Source: Saprospiraceae bacterium (GTDB lineage: Bacteria; Bacteroidota; Bacteroidia; Chitinophagales; Saprospiraceae). From it: DNA of 64,000 nucleotides. Every line of letters starts with the position of its first letter. Position 1 is the stretch's first letter. The position numbers and the translations under genes are program-made. Shown here piece by piece: positions 20,001 through 27,525 of the stretch. The stretch is from assembly GCA_016715985.1 (NCBI GenBank), contig JADJXD010000001.1, positions 2,542,001 to 2,606,000 on the forward strand, given 5' to 3'. The notes under the pieces are model-generated. The model saw only the letters and a list, made by a program, of their open reading frames with translations. It was not told where the DNA came from and searched no databases.

Positions 20001-21386
20001 GCACAAAAATGGCTACCGGCAAGCAACAGTTCAGGAAGAATTTTCAATTGTTCACATTTGCCATCAGTAGATGTTCAGATGACCGTTTGGGATGAAAAAC
20101 TGAATTTTGAATACTGTCTTGTAAAACTGAACCTTGCAGACAATCAGGGTGCATGTGGAAATACTCCAAATGTAACAGTGACTGGTACTACCACAACACA
20201 AACAGGTGCAGTTTTGATTGGAGCAGAAGTAACATTGGCAAACGGAATCGCAGAGATGACACGAACGTATTATACCGGTAATAATGGAATTTTTGCTTTC
20301 CCGAATACAGTCATGCATTATGATTACACTATTCAAGGTGCAAAAAATGATGATTATCTGAATGGTGTGAGTACATTGGATCTGGTATTGATTCAGAGAC
20401 ATATTCTGGACCTGGAGAAGTTGAACAATCCATACAATATTATTGCAGCAGATGTTAATAATGACCAAAAAGTTACTGCGGCGGATATGGTAGAATTGAG
20501 AAAACTGATTTTAGGTATTTACAATACATTGCCAAGTAACGGCAGCTGGAAGTTTATAAACGCAAAGCAAACATTTTTTGATGTAAATCATCCTTGGCCA
20601 TTGACCGAAACGATAAATCTGGAAAATCTTTCTTCCAATATGGAAAATCAGAATTTCATTTCTGTAAAAGTAGGTGATGTAAACGGATCAGCATCCAGCC
20701 AGATTTCTGGTGGAAACACTGAAAACCGAAGTGTAATAAACTTAAAATCGGATGATCAGGCCGTGGCTTCTGGTCAGGAATATACAGTATCATTTACATC
20801 TTCTGAAGTACAGAATATTTACGGATTTCAGTTTACAATGGATTTGAAAAATGCAGAGCTGATAGATGTTTTTGCTGGTTCCAAAAGATTGGCAGATGCT
20901 AATATTGCCAGACAGGATGCAAACAGATACACTGTAAGTTGGAATGATATTACTCCATTGAATGGCAATGACGTGATTTCTTTCAGAATTTTATCTAAAG
21001 CTAATGGTTTGATTTCTGATATGGTGGACGTTAACTCTACTGTTACAAAAGCAGAAATATATACCGGACAGACTCCTAAAGCCAGCAAATTGTCCCTAAG
21101 ATTTGCTGATAAAGGCACTGACACAGAATTTGTGGTCTATCAGAATGAACCAAATCCGTTCAAAGATAACACTTCAATCGGGTTTAATCTTCCGGAAGCC
21201 GGAAAAGTGAAGCTGACAGTCACTGATATTAACGGTAGAGAAATCTATACCAACTCCAATTCTTTTGGCAAGGGGTATAATAATTTCACTTTGAATAGAA
21301 ATGATATTAAATATACTGGTGTAATGATTTACAAAATCGAAAGTGGATCTTACACTGCAACCAAAAAGATGATCGGCCTCGAGTAA
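17088..21386 (+). CDS. Giant secreted cysteine-rich protein with dockerin-like segment and T9SS sorting domain
   Basis: A 1432-residue secreted protein. Signal peptide at residues 1-35 (ending GYSYGQ). Residues about 40-1020 carry repeated beta-rich modules with recurring 'DKLPPVV', 'VDRTPPVAVAKQ', 'EDKLPPKIVCPPDITLAC' signatures and many paired Cys, of the HYR/Ig-like kind in Bacteroidota adhesins. Residues about 1085-1155 contain dockerin-like calcium loops (AADVNNDQKVTAADMVELRK). A cohesin-like or beta-sandwich region follows, and the last ~80 residues are a type-A T9SS sorting domain (YQNEPNPFKDNTSIGFNLPE ... ending KKMIGLE). The protein is predicted to cross the outer membrane by T9SS and be surface-attached. 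Ligand unknown. A strong terminator follows. Confidence 0.88.
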   Translation: MVKKDLLTRCKGIPVLQSLLLSLLVLFSTGYSYGQTMACNDQVNVSLNEDCEARITPLMILEGESINLALNSTVKVSGIPTSVPYSHPVVTTPGFYSVTVTSPQGNSCWGNMLVEDKLPPVVNCNCPVGNDDPACSFLCTDEVAFLAGTLNFPKPTAVDACTATTVVFGDQVIQGDCGFKTIRRTWIFSDAFGNTSAPCVSEYYFEKVDIFTDLTPPYQAVQLTCGADVSMPGIFTFIKNQLKPIYLAEFLAPPFNYNQSQANAAAEAKAIEEANKHAWPTVNGIPLSAPICNIMAAKQDTEIPACGPTCTNSKKVIRLWTIIDWCTGETRTVTQIIKATDDEAPTIVAKNITVSVDPWVCAGNFLLPAPDILHDNCDANPTYTVEGPFGVVIKYDIPSKRFLVTGAPKGVHTFTYVGKDCCENEGRYDITVTIVDRTPPVAVAKQYIVISLTTDGDGEGIAKLFANSVDNGSYDQCSNVHLEIRREFQPGRDEIGCGYTGNYTYNADGHPNDGSSNPNASNYDPDNGAYVKFCCADITNTDGAVPFGIVKVWMRVWDDGDMNGIYGTAGDNFNETWVEVRVEDKLPPKIVCPPDITLACNDDHLDLSRTGRATAYSNCLNLETEFTDVNFLNSCGNGYVLRNWRVKGKPGFVCTQRITKYNPFPLFAGSIVWPSDRTTNCAGNPIIDQPTWTAGPCDQVGVSLKSDTFYFEGNACLKILNRWTVIDWCQYDPNATAPTGYYTHTQTIKVIDEVKPTLGSCADLMFEINDDNDADNDGNKCERKNLVLTQTATDQGQCASDWLKWVIFVDLWGDGTNDYEFSSFLPASDVTFNDTNGNGIPDRYVGATGQGQTVSITIPEDILGSMSNHKVRWSVSDGCGNVTSCSQNFMVVDKKKPTPYCLNISSALMLNGQVELWAVDFNLGSFDNCTAKNNLLYTFDGANPNLTRLNQVHYFKGAGQNASEAEYNAGLAQKWLPASNSSGRIFNCSHLPSVDVQMTVWDEKLNFEYCLVKLNLADNQGACGNTPNVTVTGTTTTQTGAVLIGAEVTLANGIAEMTRTYYTGNNGIFAFPNTVMHYDYTIQGAKNDDYLNGVSTLDLVLIQRHILDLEKLNNPYNIIAADVNNDQKVTAADMVELRKLILGIYNTLPSNGSWKFINAKQTFFDVNHPWPLTETINLENLSSNMENQNFISVKVGDVNGSASSQISGGNTENRSVINLKSDDQAVASGQEYTVSFTSSEVQNIYGFQFTMDLKNAELIDVFAGSKRLADANIARQDANRYTVSWNDITPLNGNDVISFRILSKANGLISDMVDVNSTVTKAEIYTGQTPKASKLSLRFADKGTDTEFVVYQNEPNPFKDNTSIGFNLPEAGKVKLTVTDINGREIYTNSNSFGKGYNNFTLNRNDIKYTGVMIYKIESGSYTATKKMIGLE

Positions 21387-21412
21387 CAACAATTTGCTTA
21401 ATTTAATTCCTG

Positions 21413-21441
21413 AAGGGATGCATCTGTCTGGTGCATCCCTT
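21413..21441 (+). terminator. Rho-independent terminator of the adhesin gene
   Basis: A perfect 10-base-pair stem (21413-21422 with 21432-21441), 9-base loop, followed by T residues to 21444; 26 bases past the stop codon. Confidence 0.9.
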
Positions 21442-21480
21442 TTTCCAGTTTTGTCAGTGAATTAATATAAATTAGATAGA

Positions 21481-21927
21481 ATGAGAAAGATCCCGCTTCA
21501 ATTAATTTTTCTGTTTATCACGTTTTGCGGTTGTGTATATGATCCACCGCGTAAAACTATTGCTATCATAAATTATAGCACATCAGAAACTATTTATGTT
21601 TATCCTGCCAGATGTTTAAATAACATAGATTCTTTTAAAAATGTAGCCAAAAATTATTTTGACCAGGGTTTTGGCAAAACAATAAAAAATATCTATTACA
21701 TTAACCCACTTGATACTGGGTATATCGTGATGGACAGTTTTCACATTCTGAATTGTTCGGATAAAGAAGTAAAACTATTCATTTTTAAAGAGTCAATTTT
21801 GAAAAGATATCATGAATATGAAATAATAAAAAATGAATTATTTGATACCATCTTCAGTATCAATAAAACAACTCTTGAAGATGGTTTTTTTATATACAGA
21901 TCTTGTGATTTGAAAATCTCAAAATAA
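21481..21927 (+). CDS. Small hypothetical lipoprotein
   Basis: A 148-residue protein with a typical lipoprotein signal: basic MRK start, hydrophobic segment and the lipobox-like FCGC with lipidated Cys at about residue 18. Motif GYIVMDSFHILNC in the middle, two further Cys near residues 98 and 143. I recognise no domain. It begins 95 bases after the adhesin stop and beyond its terminator, so it probably has its own promoter; none is obvious in the short gap. Its AT-richness matches the flanking intergenic DNA. Confidence 0.6.
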   Translation: MRKIPLQLIFLFITFCGCVYDPPRKTIAIINYSTSETIYVYPARCLNNIDSFKNVAKNYFDQGFGKTIKNIYYINPLDTGYIVMDSFHILNCSDKEVKLFIFKESILKRYHEYEIIKNELFDTIFSINKTTLEDGFFIYRSCDLKISK

Positions 21928-21962
21928 TGCATGCTATTAAATATCAGAAATTTCATCATTAT

Positions 21963-21994
21963 AAAAAAAATGAATTTAAAAAAAAATGAATTTA
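21963..21994. repeat. Short A-rich tandem direct repeat
   Basis: Two 16-base copies of an A-run followed by TGAATTTA stand in tandem in the gap before polA. Probably a slippage product; no function seen. Confidence 0.5.
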
Positions 21995-22085
21995 AAGCAT
22001 TGAAAATAAGTCATTTAAATTGTAAAATTTGAATTAAAAAGTTGGTTATTGTATAGATTTCTGAGTACTGAATACCTTTTTTTAG

Positions 22086-22093
22086 TACCTTTG
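22086..22093 (+). promoter_or_regulatory. Bacteroidota -7 box of polA
   Basis: Reads TACCTTTG, an exact TAnnTTTG match, 25 bases upstream of the polA ATG. A TTTCTG about 20 bases further up is a weak -33 candidate. Confidence 0.6.
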
Positions 22094-22118
22094 AACAATT
22101 AATCTTTAATGAATTTCA

Positions 22119-24932
22119 ATGGAAGACAAACGCCTTTTTCTGCTTGATGGCCATGCACTTGTTTATCGGGCACATTTTGCTTTTATAGCCAGACCTTTGA
22201 TTAATTCTAAAGGACTTAATACTTCGGCGATTACTGGATTTGTCCGCACCTTGTGGGATCTGATGGTAAATCAAAAACCTACTCATATTGCGGTTGCTTT
22301 TGACCCGAAAGGCGGTACATTCAGACATGAATATTATCCGCAATATAAAGCCAACCGAGATGCACAGCCAGAAGATATTACGATAGCTTTGCAATATATT
22401 CCGGCGATTGTGGAAGCCTTTAATATTCCGGTTGTAATGGTGAATAATTATGAAGCAGATGATGTGATAGGAACATTGGCCAAGCAGGCTGAAAAAGAAG
22501 GATATACTGTGTATATGGTTACACCTGATAAAGATTATGCTCAATTGGTTTCTCCCAATATTTATATGTACAAACCCGGCAGACAAGGCAATGAAGTAGA
22601 GATTCTGGGAGAAAAAGAGATTTTGGCCAATTGGGATATTGAACGGGTAGAACAGGTGATAGATGTGTTGGGTTTACAGGGAGATAGTGTAGATAATATA
22701 CCGGGTATTCCGGGCATAGGTCCCAAAACCGCAGTTACATTATTGAAAGAATTCGGATCAGTTGAAAATATCATTGCCAATGCAGATAAGCTGAAAGGTA
22801 AACAAAAGGACAATGTTGTCAATTTTGCTGAGCAGGCACTATTATCTAAGAGATTAGCAACTATAGATATTAATTCTCCTATTCAGTTTGATGCAACGAG
22901 GTTCAATCTGGATCCAATGAACAAAGAGAAGCTAAAAGAAATATTTTTAGAATTAGAATTCCGGACTCTGGCAGATCAGATTCTGGGATTTAAGACCGGA
23001 CCACAGAAATCTGCACCAGTAGCGGTTCAACAGTCTTTATTTTCGGATGAAAACATGCAAAACGCATCTTCTTCAACTTTATCTCAAAACGATGAAGAAA
23101 AATACACAGTTGCTAAGAAAAATATTGATAACACCCCGCATCAGTATTATGTTACAGATACGCATGAGAAAATCAAAGATTTGGTTGAGTTATTAGAAAA
23201 ACAATCAGAATTCAGTTTTGATACAGAAACAACCGGGATTGATGCGCAAAATGCAGAGTTGGTAGGTTTGGTGTTTTCAATAAAACCACATGAAGCATAC
23301 TATGTACCAGTACCGGCAGACCAGCAAAAGGCAAAAGAAATAGCTGCCAGCTTTAAAAAAGTGCTTGAAGATAAAAACATTGCTAAAATTGGGCAGAACA
23401 TAAAATATGATATGACTATCATGAAATGGTATGATATTCATATGGAAGGAGATTTTTTTGATACAATGATTGCGCATTATCTGTGCGAGCCGGATATGAG
23501 ACACAAACTGGATTATCTCACCGAGGCTTATCTAGAGTATAAAATGGTTCCCATCGAAGACCTGATTGGGAAATCCGGAAAGAATCAACTTTCCATGCGG
23601 GATGTAAGTGAAGAAAAGGTAAAAGAATATGCCGGAGAAGATGCTGACCTTACCTTACAACTTGCACCACTACTAAAAGACTTGTTGAAAGATAATGAAC
23701 TGGAAACATTATATAAAGAAATAGAAGCTCCTCTGATTAAGGTTTTGTGTAACCTGGAGTTTGAAGGTGTAAAAGTGAATGCAGATTTTCTGAACGAATA
23801 TTCTAAAGAACTCAATCAGATTATCCTGAAGAAAGAAAAAGAGATATACGAACATGCCGGCGTACACTTCAATATATCATCTCCCAAACAAGTAGGAGAA
23901 GTATTGTTTGACAGACTCAAAGTGCCTTATAAATGGAAAAAAACATCATCAGGTCAGTATTCTACGGATTTTGATAAACTGACGGAGCTGGCTGGCGAAC
24001 ACATTGTGATTGACACGATTCTCGAATATCGTAAATTTACCAAGTTAAAAAGCACTTATGTAGATGCAATACCATTATTGATCAATCCTAAAACGGGAAG
24101 GATACACAGTAATTTTAATCAGGCAAGGGCTGCAACGGGCAGACTGAGTTCTGAAAATCCGAATCTTCAGAATATACCGATACGGGATGAAGCCGGAAGA
24201 GAAATCAGAAAGGCATTTGAACCTCGAAATGCAGATTACATCCTTTTGGCTGCCGATTATTCTCAGATAGAACTTCGGTTGATTGCGGATATGAGCAAGG
24301 ATCAATCTATGCTCGATGCATTTATGGCGGGGAACGATTTTCACAGAGCGACTGCAGCCAAAGTTTATAATGTACCTTATGATGAAGTGACATCAGAACA
24401 ACGCCGGAATGCCAAAACGGTCAACTTTTCAATCACTTACGGGGCAGGCGCTACCAATCTTTCCAGACAACTCAATATTAGCAGGAAAGAAGCAACAGAG
24501 TTGATAGACAGTTATTTTAAAGAATTCAAAGGCTTAAAAAGTTTTATGGATAACACGGTTCAGTTTGCCCGGGAAAACGGTTATGTAAAAACCCTTTTGG
24601 GAAGAAGAAGAAACCTGAGAGATATTAATTCCAGAAATTCTCTGACAGCATCCAATGCAGAACGAATGGCGATCAACACTCCGGTACAGGGAACAGCAGC
24701 CGACATGATTAAAATAGCAATGATTCAAATAGATGAAGCATTCAGGAAAGAAAGCCTGAAATCCCGAATGATATTACAGGTCCATGATGAATTGGTATTT
24801 GATGTATATAAACCTGAATTAGAGCTGGTGAAGGTCATTGTAGAGGATAAAATGAAAAATGCAGTCAAAGGTTTAACTGTACCCATAGTTGTCGAAATGG
24901 GAACCGGATCCAATTGGCTGGAGGCACATTGA
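22119..24932 (+). CDS. polA: DNA polymerase I
   Basis: Repair and Okazaki-fragment-processing polymerase, 937 residues, the normal full length. Domain order: N-terminal 5'-3' exonuclease (residues 1-290; LLDGHALVYRAHFAF, NYEADDVIGTLA, VDNIPGIPGIGPKTA helix-hairpin-helix); 3'-5' exonuclease-like domain (about 330-520) with FDTETTGID, KIGQNIKYDM and the final YAGEDADLT, so proofreading acidic residues appear intact; polymerase domain (about 560-937) with motif A LLAADYSQIELRLIAD, motif B RRNAKTVNFSITYGAG and motif C LQVHDELVFDV. Cytoplasmic, monocistronic, with its own -7 box. Confidence 0.97.
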   Translation: MEDKRLFLLDGHALVYRAHFAFIARPLINSKGLNTSAITGFVRTLWDLMVNQKPTHIAVAFDPKGGTFRHEYYPQYKANRDAQPEDITIALQYIPAIVEAFNIPVVMVNNYEADDVIGTLAKQAEKEGYTVYMVTPDKDYAQLVSPNIYMYKPGRQGNEVEILGEKEILANWDIERVEQVIDVLGLQGDSVDNIPGIPGIGPKTAVTLLKEFGSVENIIANADKLKGKQKDNVVNFAEQALLSKRLATIDINSPIQFDATRFNLDPMNKEKLKEIFLELEFRTLADQILGFKTGPQKSAPVAVQQSLFSDENMQNASSSTLSQNDEEKYTVAKKNIDNTPHQYYVTDTHEKIKDLVELLEKQSEFSFDTETTGIDAQNAELVGLVFSIKPHEAYYVPVPADQQKAKEIAASFKKVLEDKNIAKIGQNIKYDMTIMKWYDIHMEGDFFDTMIAHYLCEPDMRHKLDYLTEAYLEYKMVPIEDLIGKSGKNQLSMRDVSEEKVKEYAGEDADLTLQLAPLLKDLLKDNELETLYKEIEAPLIKVLCNLEFEGVKVNADFLNEYSKELNQIILKKEKEIYEHAGVHFNISSPKQVGEVLFDRLKVPYKWKKTSSGQYSTDFDKLTELAGEHIVIDTILEYRKFTKLKSTYVDAIPLLINPKTGRIHSNFNQARAATGRLSSENPNLQNIPIRDEAGREIRKAFEPRNADYILLAADYSQIELRLIADMSKDQSMLDAFMAGNDFHRATAAKVYNVPYDEVTSEQRRNAKTVNFSITYGAGATNLSRQLNISRKEATELIDSYFKEFKGLKSFMDNTVQFARENGYVKTLLGRRRNLRDINSRNSLTASNAERMAINTPVQGTAADMIKIAMIQIDEAFRKESLKSRMILQVHDELVFDVYKPELELVKVIVEDKMKNAVKGLTVPIVVEMGTGSNWLEAH

Positions 24933-25018
24933 CAAAACTTTAACAACAAAATTTAACCGATCAGAAAGCATAGAGAAAGTTTTGGTCGTTTGGTTAAGAG
25001 TGATCTAAAATTAATCTT

Positions 25019-25960
25019 ATGAAATTTCCGGTTCCAGTATCCATTTCAAGTATTGCTGACCAATATAATCTTAAAATTATTGGAAATCCTGATACACTTG
25101 CTCTGGGAATCAACGAAATACATAAAGTTAAAGCAGGAGATATCACTTTTGTAGATGTTGAAAAATATTATAAAAAATCACTTTATTCGGAAGCTACAAT
25201 CATCATCATCAACAAAGAAACAGAATGCCCTCCCGGTAAAGTTTTGTTGATTTGTGAACAACCATTTGAGATTTACAACCAGATAGTCTGGGAATACCGT
25301 CCTTTCAGTCCTTTACTTGCACAGACAGGTGATAATCTCAATATAGGTTCAGATTCGGTTATAGAACATGGCGTTCATATAGGTCATGATGTAAAAATAG
25401 GTCGCAACTGTTATATTCAATCCGGAGTATATATTGGAGATTTTACTGAAATCGGGGACAATGTTGAAATTCAATCCGGCGCTTTGATAGGAACTGATGC
25501 ATTCTATTTCAAAAAGATAGGTGAACAATATAAAAAGTGGCGTTCAGGAGGAAAAGTTATAATAGAAAATGATGTTTCAATTGGAGCTGGTTGTACAATA
25601 AATCGAGGCGTTTCAGGTGAAACTATCGTTGGATCAGGCACAAAAATGGACTGCCAGATACACATAGGACATGGAGTAGTCATTGGAAAAAATTGTCTCC
25701 TAGCTGCGCAGGTGGGAATTGCAGGAAAAACAACCATAGGTAATAACTGTGTTATTTATGGTCAGGTAGGAATCGCCCAAAATCTTGTAATCGGAGACAA
25801 TGTAACCATTTATGCTCAATCCGGAATCTCCAAAAATCTGGAGAGCGGACAAACTTATTTTGGGAGTCCGGCTACAGAAGCTAAAGAAAAATTTAAGGAA
25901 ATGGCAAGCTTACGGATGCTTTCCAAAAGTTTTGAAACAGATCATACTACTTCCATTTAA
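25019..25960 (+). CDS. LpxD-like UDP-3-O-acylglucosamine N-acyltransferase
   Basis: A 313-residue left-handed beta-helix acyltransferase. Residues 1-100 form the non-repeat uridine-binding-type domain (KVKAGDITFVDVEKYYKKSL), followed from about residue 105 by hexapeptide repeats (IEHGVHIGHDVKIGRNC, IGTDAFYF with catalytic-region residues, CQIHIGHGVVIGKNC with the His expected to be catalytic, and GIAGKTTIG). This is the lipid A enzyme that adds the second acyl chain to UDP-glucosamine. It is shorter than the ~340-residue enterobacterial LpxD. Because no lpx gene neighbours it, it might be a paralogue rather than the main LpxD. Its end overlaps the convergent thioredoxin-fold gene by 14 bases. 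Confidence 0.8.
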   Translation: MKFPVPVSISSIADQYNLKIIGNPDTLALGINEIHKVKAGDITFVDVEKYYKKSLYSEATIIIINKETECPPGKVLLICEQPFEIYNQIVWEYRPFSPLLAQTGDNLNIGSDSVIEHGVHIGHDVKIGRNCYIQSGVYIGDFTEIGDNVEIQSGALIGTDAFYFKKIGEQYKKWRSGGKVIIENDVSIGAGCTINRGVSGETIVGSGTKMDCQIHIGHGVVIGKNCLLAAQVGIAGKTTIGNNCVIYGQVGIAQNLVIGDNVTIYAQSGISKNLESGQTYFGSPATEAKEKFKEMASLRMLSKSFETDHTTSI

Positions 25961-26501
25961 TATTACATCCGGCACTCGGATATTGTTTTTCCGGAAAAGC
26001 ATCATTATTAAGCATTGAATCCAAAGCATTTCTAAGGTCACTACCTGAAAGGGGCAAGTTATTTCCCGGTCTGGATTGATCAATTCTGCCCCGGTAATAC
26101 AACTTTAATGATTTGTCAAAAACATAAAAATCTGGTGTACAGGCTGCATCGTATGCTTTGGCGACTTCCTGTGATTCATCATAAAGATATGGGAATGGGT
26201 ATTGAAGCACCATTGCTACTATTCTCATTTTGTCAGGAGCATCATCCGGATATTTTACAGCATCATTGCTACTGATTCCGACAAATTTTATGCCTTTGTC
26301 TTTATAATCATTCGCAATACGTACAATTTCAGCATTGACATGAATTACATAAGGACAATGGTTGCACAAAAACATAATTACGGTTCCTTCTTCTCCTTTC
26401 ACATCATCCAATGACAATTCATGTCCGGAGACCGTATCCGGCAATTTAAAGACCGGCGCAGTCACTCCCAATGGTAGCATATTTGATTCAGTTAAAGCCA
26501 T
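25947..26501 (-). CDS. Thioredoxin-fold peroxiredoxin-like protein
   Basis: A 184-residue protein of the AhpC/TSA-Redoxin type often annotated 'thioredoxin family protein'. It has APVFKLPDTVSGHELSLDDV at the N-terminus, then the redox motif FLCNHCPYVIHVN near residue 45-55 with a CxxC (CNHC), VGISSNDAVKYPDD, and PDFYVFDKSLKLYYRGRID. It is predicted to be cytoplasmic, as no signal peptide is seen. The partner and substrate are unknown. It is likely transcribed from a TAnnTTTG box overlapping the end of the purine nucleoside phosphorylase gene, 24 bases upstream. Confidence 0.85.
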   Translation of the reverse strand: MALTESNMLPLGVTAPVFKLPDTVSGHELSLDDVKGEEGTVIMFLCNHCPYVIHVNAEIVRIANDYKDKGIKFVGISSNDAVKYPDDAPDKMRIVAMVLQYPFPYLYDESQEVAKAYDAACTPDFYVFDKSLKLYYRGRIDQSRPGNNLPLSGSDLRNALDSMLNNDAFPEKQYPSAGCNIKWK

Positions 26502-26520
26502 TTTTTTATATTTTTGACAG

Positions 26521-26528
26521 CAAAATTA
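26521..26528 (-). promoter_or_regulatory. Bacteroidota -7 box of the thioredoxin-fold gene
   Basis: On the minus strand TAATTTTG, an exact match, whose TAA is also the stop codon of the upstream phosphorylase gene. A TTG lies 21 bases further upstream. The gene may therefore be both read-through and separately transcribed. Confidence 0.45.
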
Positions 26529-27350
26529 CATTCTCCGGACAAACTTTTCCAATAAATGAATAAAAACAGGACCCGCTTTGGCTGCAACTTCAATGACTTC
26601 TTCATGCGTAATGGTGTGCACGCCCGATCCCGGCATATCAGTTACAATAGAAATACCTAAAATTTTCATTCCTGCATGTACACCCGCAATTACTTCCGGT
26701 ACGGTGGACATACCCACTATATCTGCACCGGATTGATGGAGTTGTTTAGCCTCAGCCGGTGTTTCATAACACGGACCGGATACGCCGGCATAAACACCGG
26801 GATGCAGCGGAACACCTTCTTCAAGGGCTATCTGAGTCAATAAATCTCTGAAAGTCGTGGTGTATGCTCCTGACATATCCGGAAACCGAACGCCCAACTC
26901 AGTAGCATTTACACCCATCAGCGGATTATCGCCCATGAGATTTAAATGATCTTTAATGACGACAAGTGCTCCGACATATAATTGGGGGTTCAGGCCACCA
27001 CTCGCATTTGTTACGATCAGATTTTTTATGCCAAGAAATTGCATAATTCTTACCGGAAAAGTGACTTGTTTCATCGTATATCCTTCATAATAATGGATTC
27101 GACCCTGCATGATCAAAACATTTCTTTCACCGATTTTTCCGATAATCATCCGGCCTTTATGACCTTCAACCGTTGATGGTGGGAAATTCGGAATGTCATT
27201 AAAGTTTATCACAGTGGCTTCTACCACGATATTTGCAAAATCTCCTAATCCTGAACCCAAAATAATGCCTGTATCAGGTACAGTTGTTATTTTAGATCGT
27301 ATAAAATCAGCAGCTAACCGGATTTGTTCAATGTAAGTTTCGGGCGACAT
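26526..27350 (-). CDS. Purine nucleoside phosphorylase
   Basis: Phosphorolyses purine nucleosides to base and ribose-1-phosphate in salvage. The 274-residue length and motifs place it in the trimeric PNP (class II/PunA) family: GIILGSGLGDFA with phosphate-binding Ser near residue 30, VEGHKGRM, MQGRIHYYEGY, LIVTNASGGLN, AGVSGPCYETPAEAK near residue 195, and VGMSTVPEVI with the substrate-binding Met/Thr region. The residue after STVPE leaves hypoxanthine/guanine selectivity likely (family trend). Minus strand, 24-base gap before the thioredoxin-fold gene. Confidence 0.94.
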   Translation of the reverse strand: MSPETYIEQIRLAADFIRSKITTVPDTGIILGSGLGDFANIVVEATVINFNDIPNFPPSTVEGHKGRMIIGKIGERNVLIMQGRIHYYEGYTMKQVTFPVRIMQFLGIKNLIVTNASGGLNPQLYVGALVVIKDHLNLMGDNPLMGVNATELGVRFPDMSGAYTTTFRDLLTQIALEEGVPLHPGVYAGVSGPCYETPAEAKQLHQSGADIVGMSTVPEVIAGVHAGMKILGISIVTDMPGSGVHTITHEEVIEVAAKAGPVFIHLLEKFVRRM

Positions 27351-27451
27351 AGAAAATTATTTTTACTGAAATGTAAAAGTAAGGATTATGTTTCAGCAAA
27401 CTTTAATCTGCACACAAAGAGTTTAAAATGGGTAGATTTAACGGTTTGGAT

Positions 27452-27510
27452 AATGCTTAGTCTGCGCCAAAGCCATTTTTTAATTTCAAATGCTTAGTTT
27501 TGCGCCGAAA
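27452..27510. repeat. Imperfect direct repeat over the prfC promoter
   Basis: Copy 1 (27452-27471) reads AATGCTTAGTCTGCGCCAAA; copy 2 (27489-27510) is the same except C to TT in the middle and an A to G change. Copy 2 contains the prfC -7 box. Candidate regulator site or a duplicated promoter segment. Confidence 0.5.
27495..27502 (+). promoter_or_regulatory. Bacteroidota -7 box of prfC
   Basis: Reads TAGTTTTG, an exact TAnnTTTG match, 23 bases upstream of the chosen ATG. It lies downstream of the longer frame's ATG at 27490, which supports the later start. Confidence 0.6.
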
Positions 27511-27525
27511 TTAAAAAAGTTAATA

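Noticed and set aside
22116..22586. 156-codon minus-strand frame opposite the start of polA
   Set aside because: Antisense shadow of a conserved gene; no credible start or motif.
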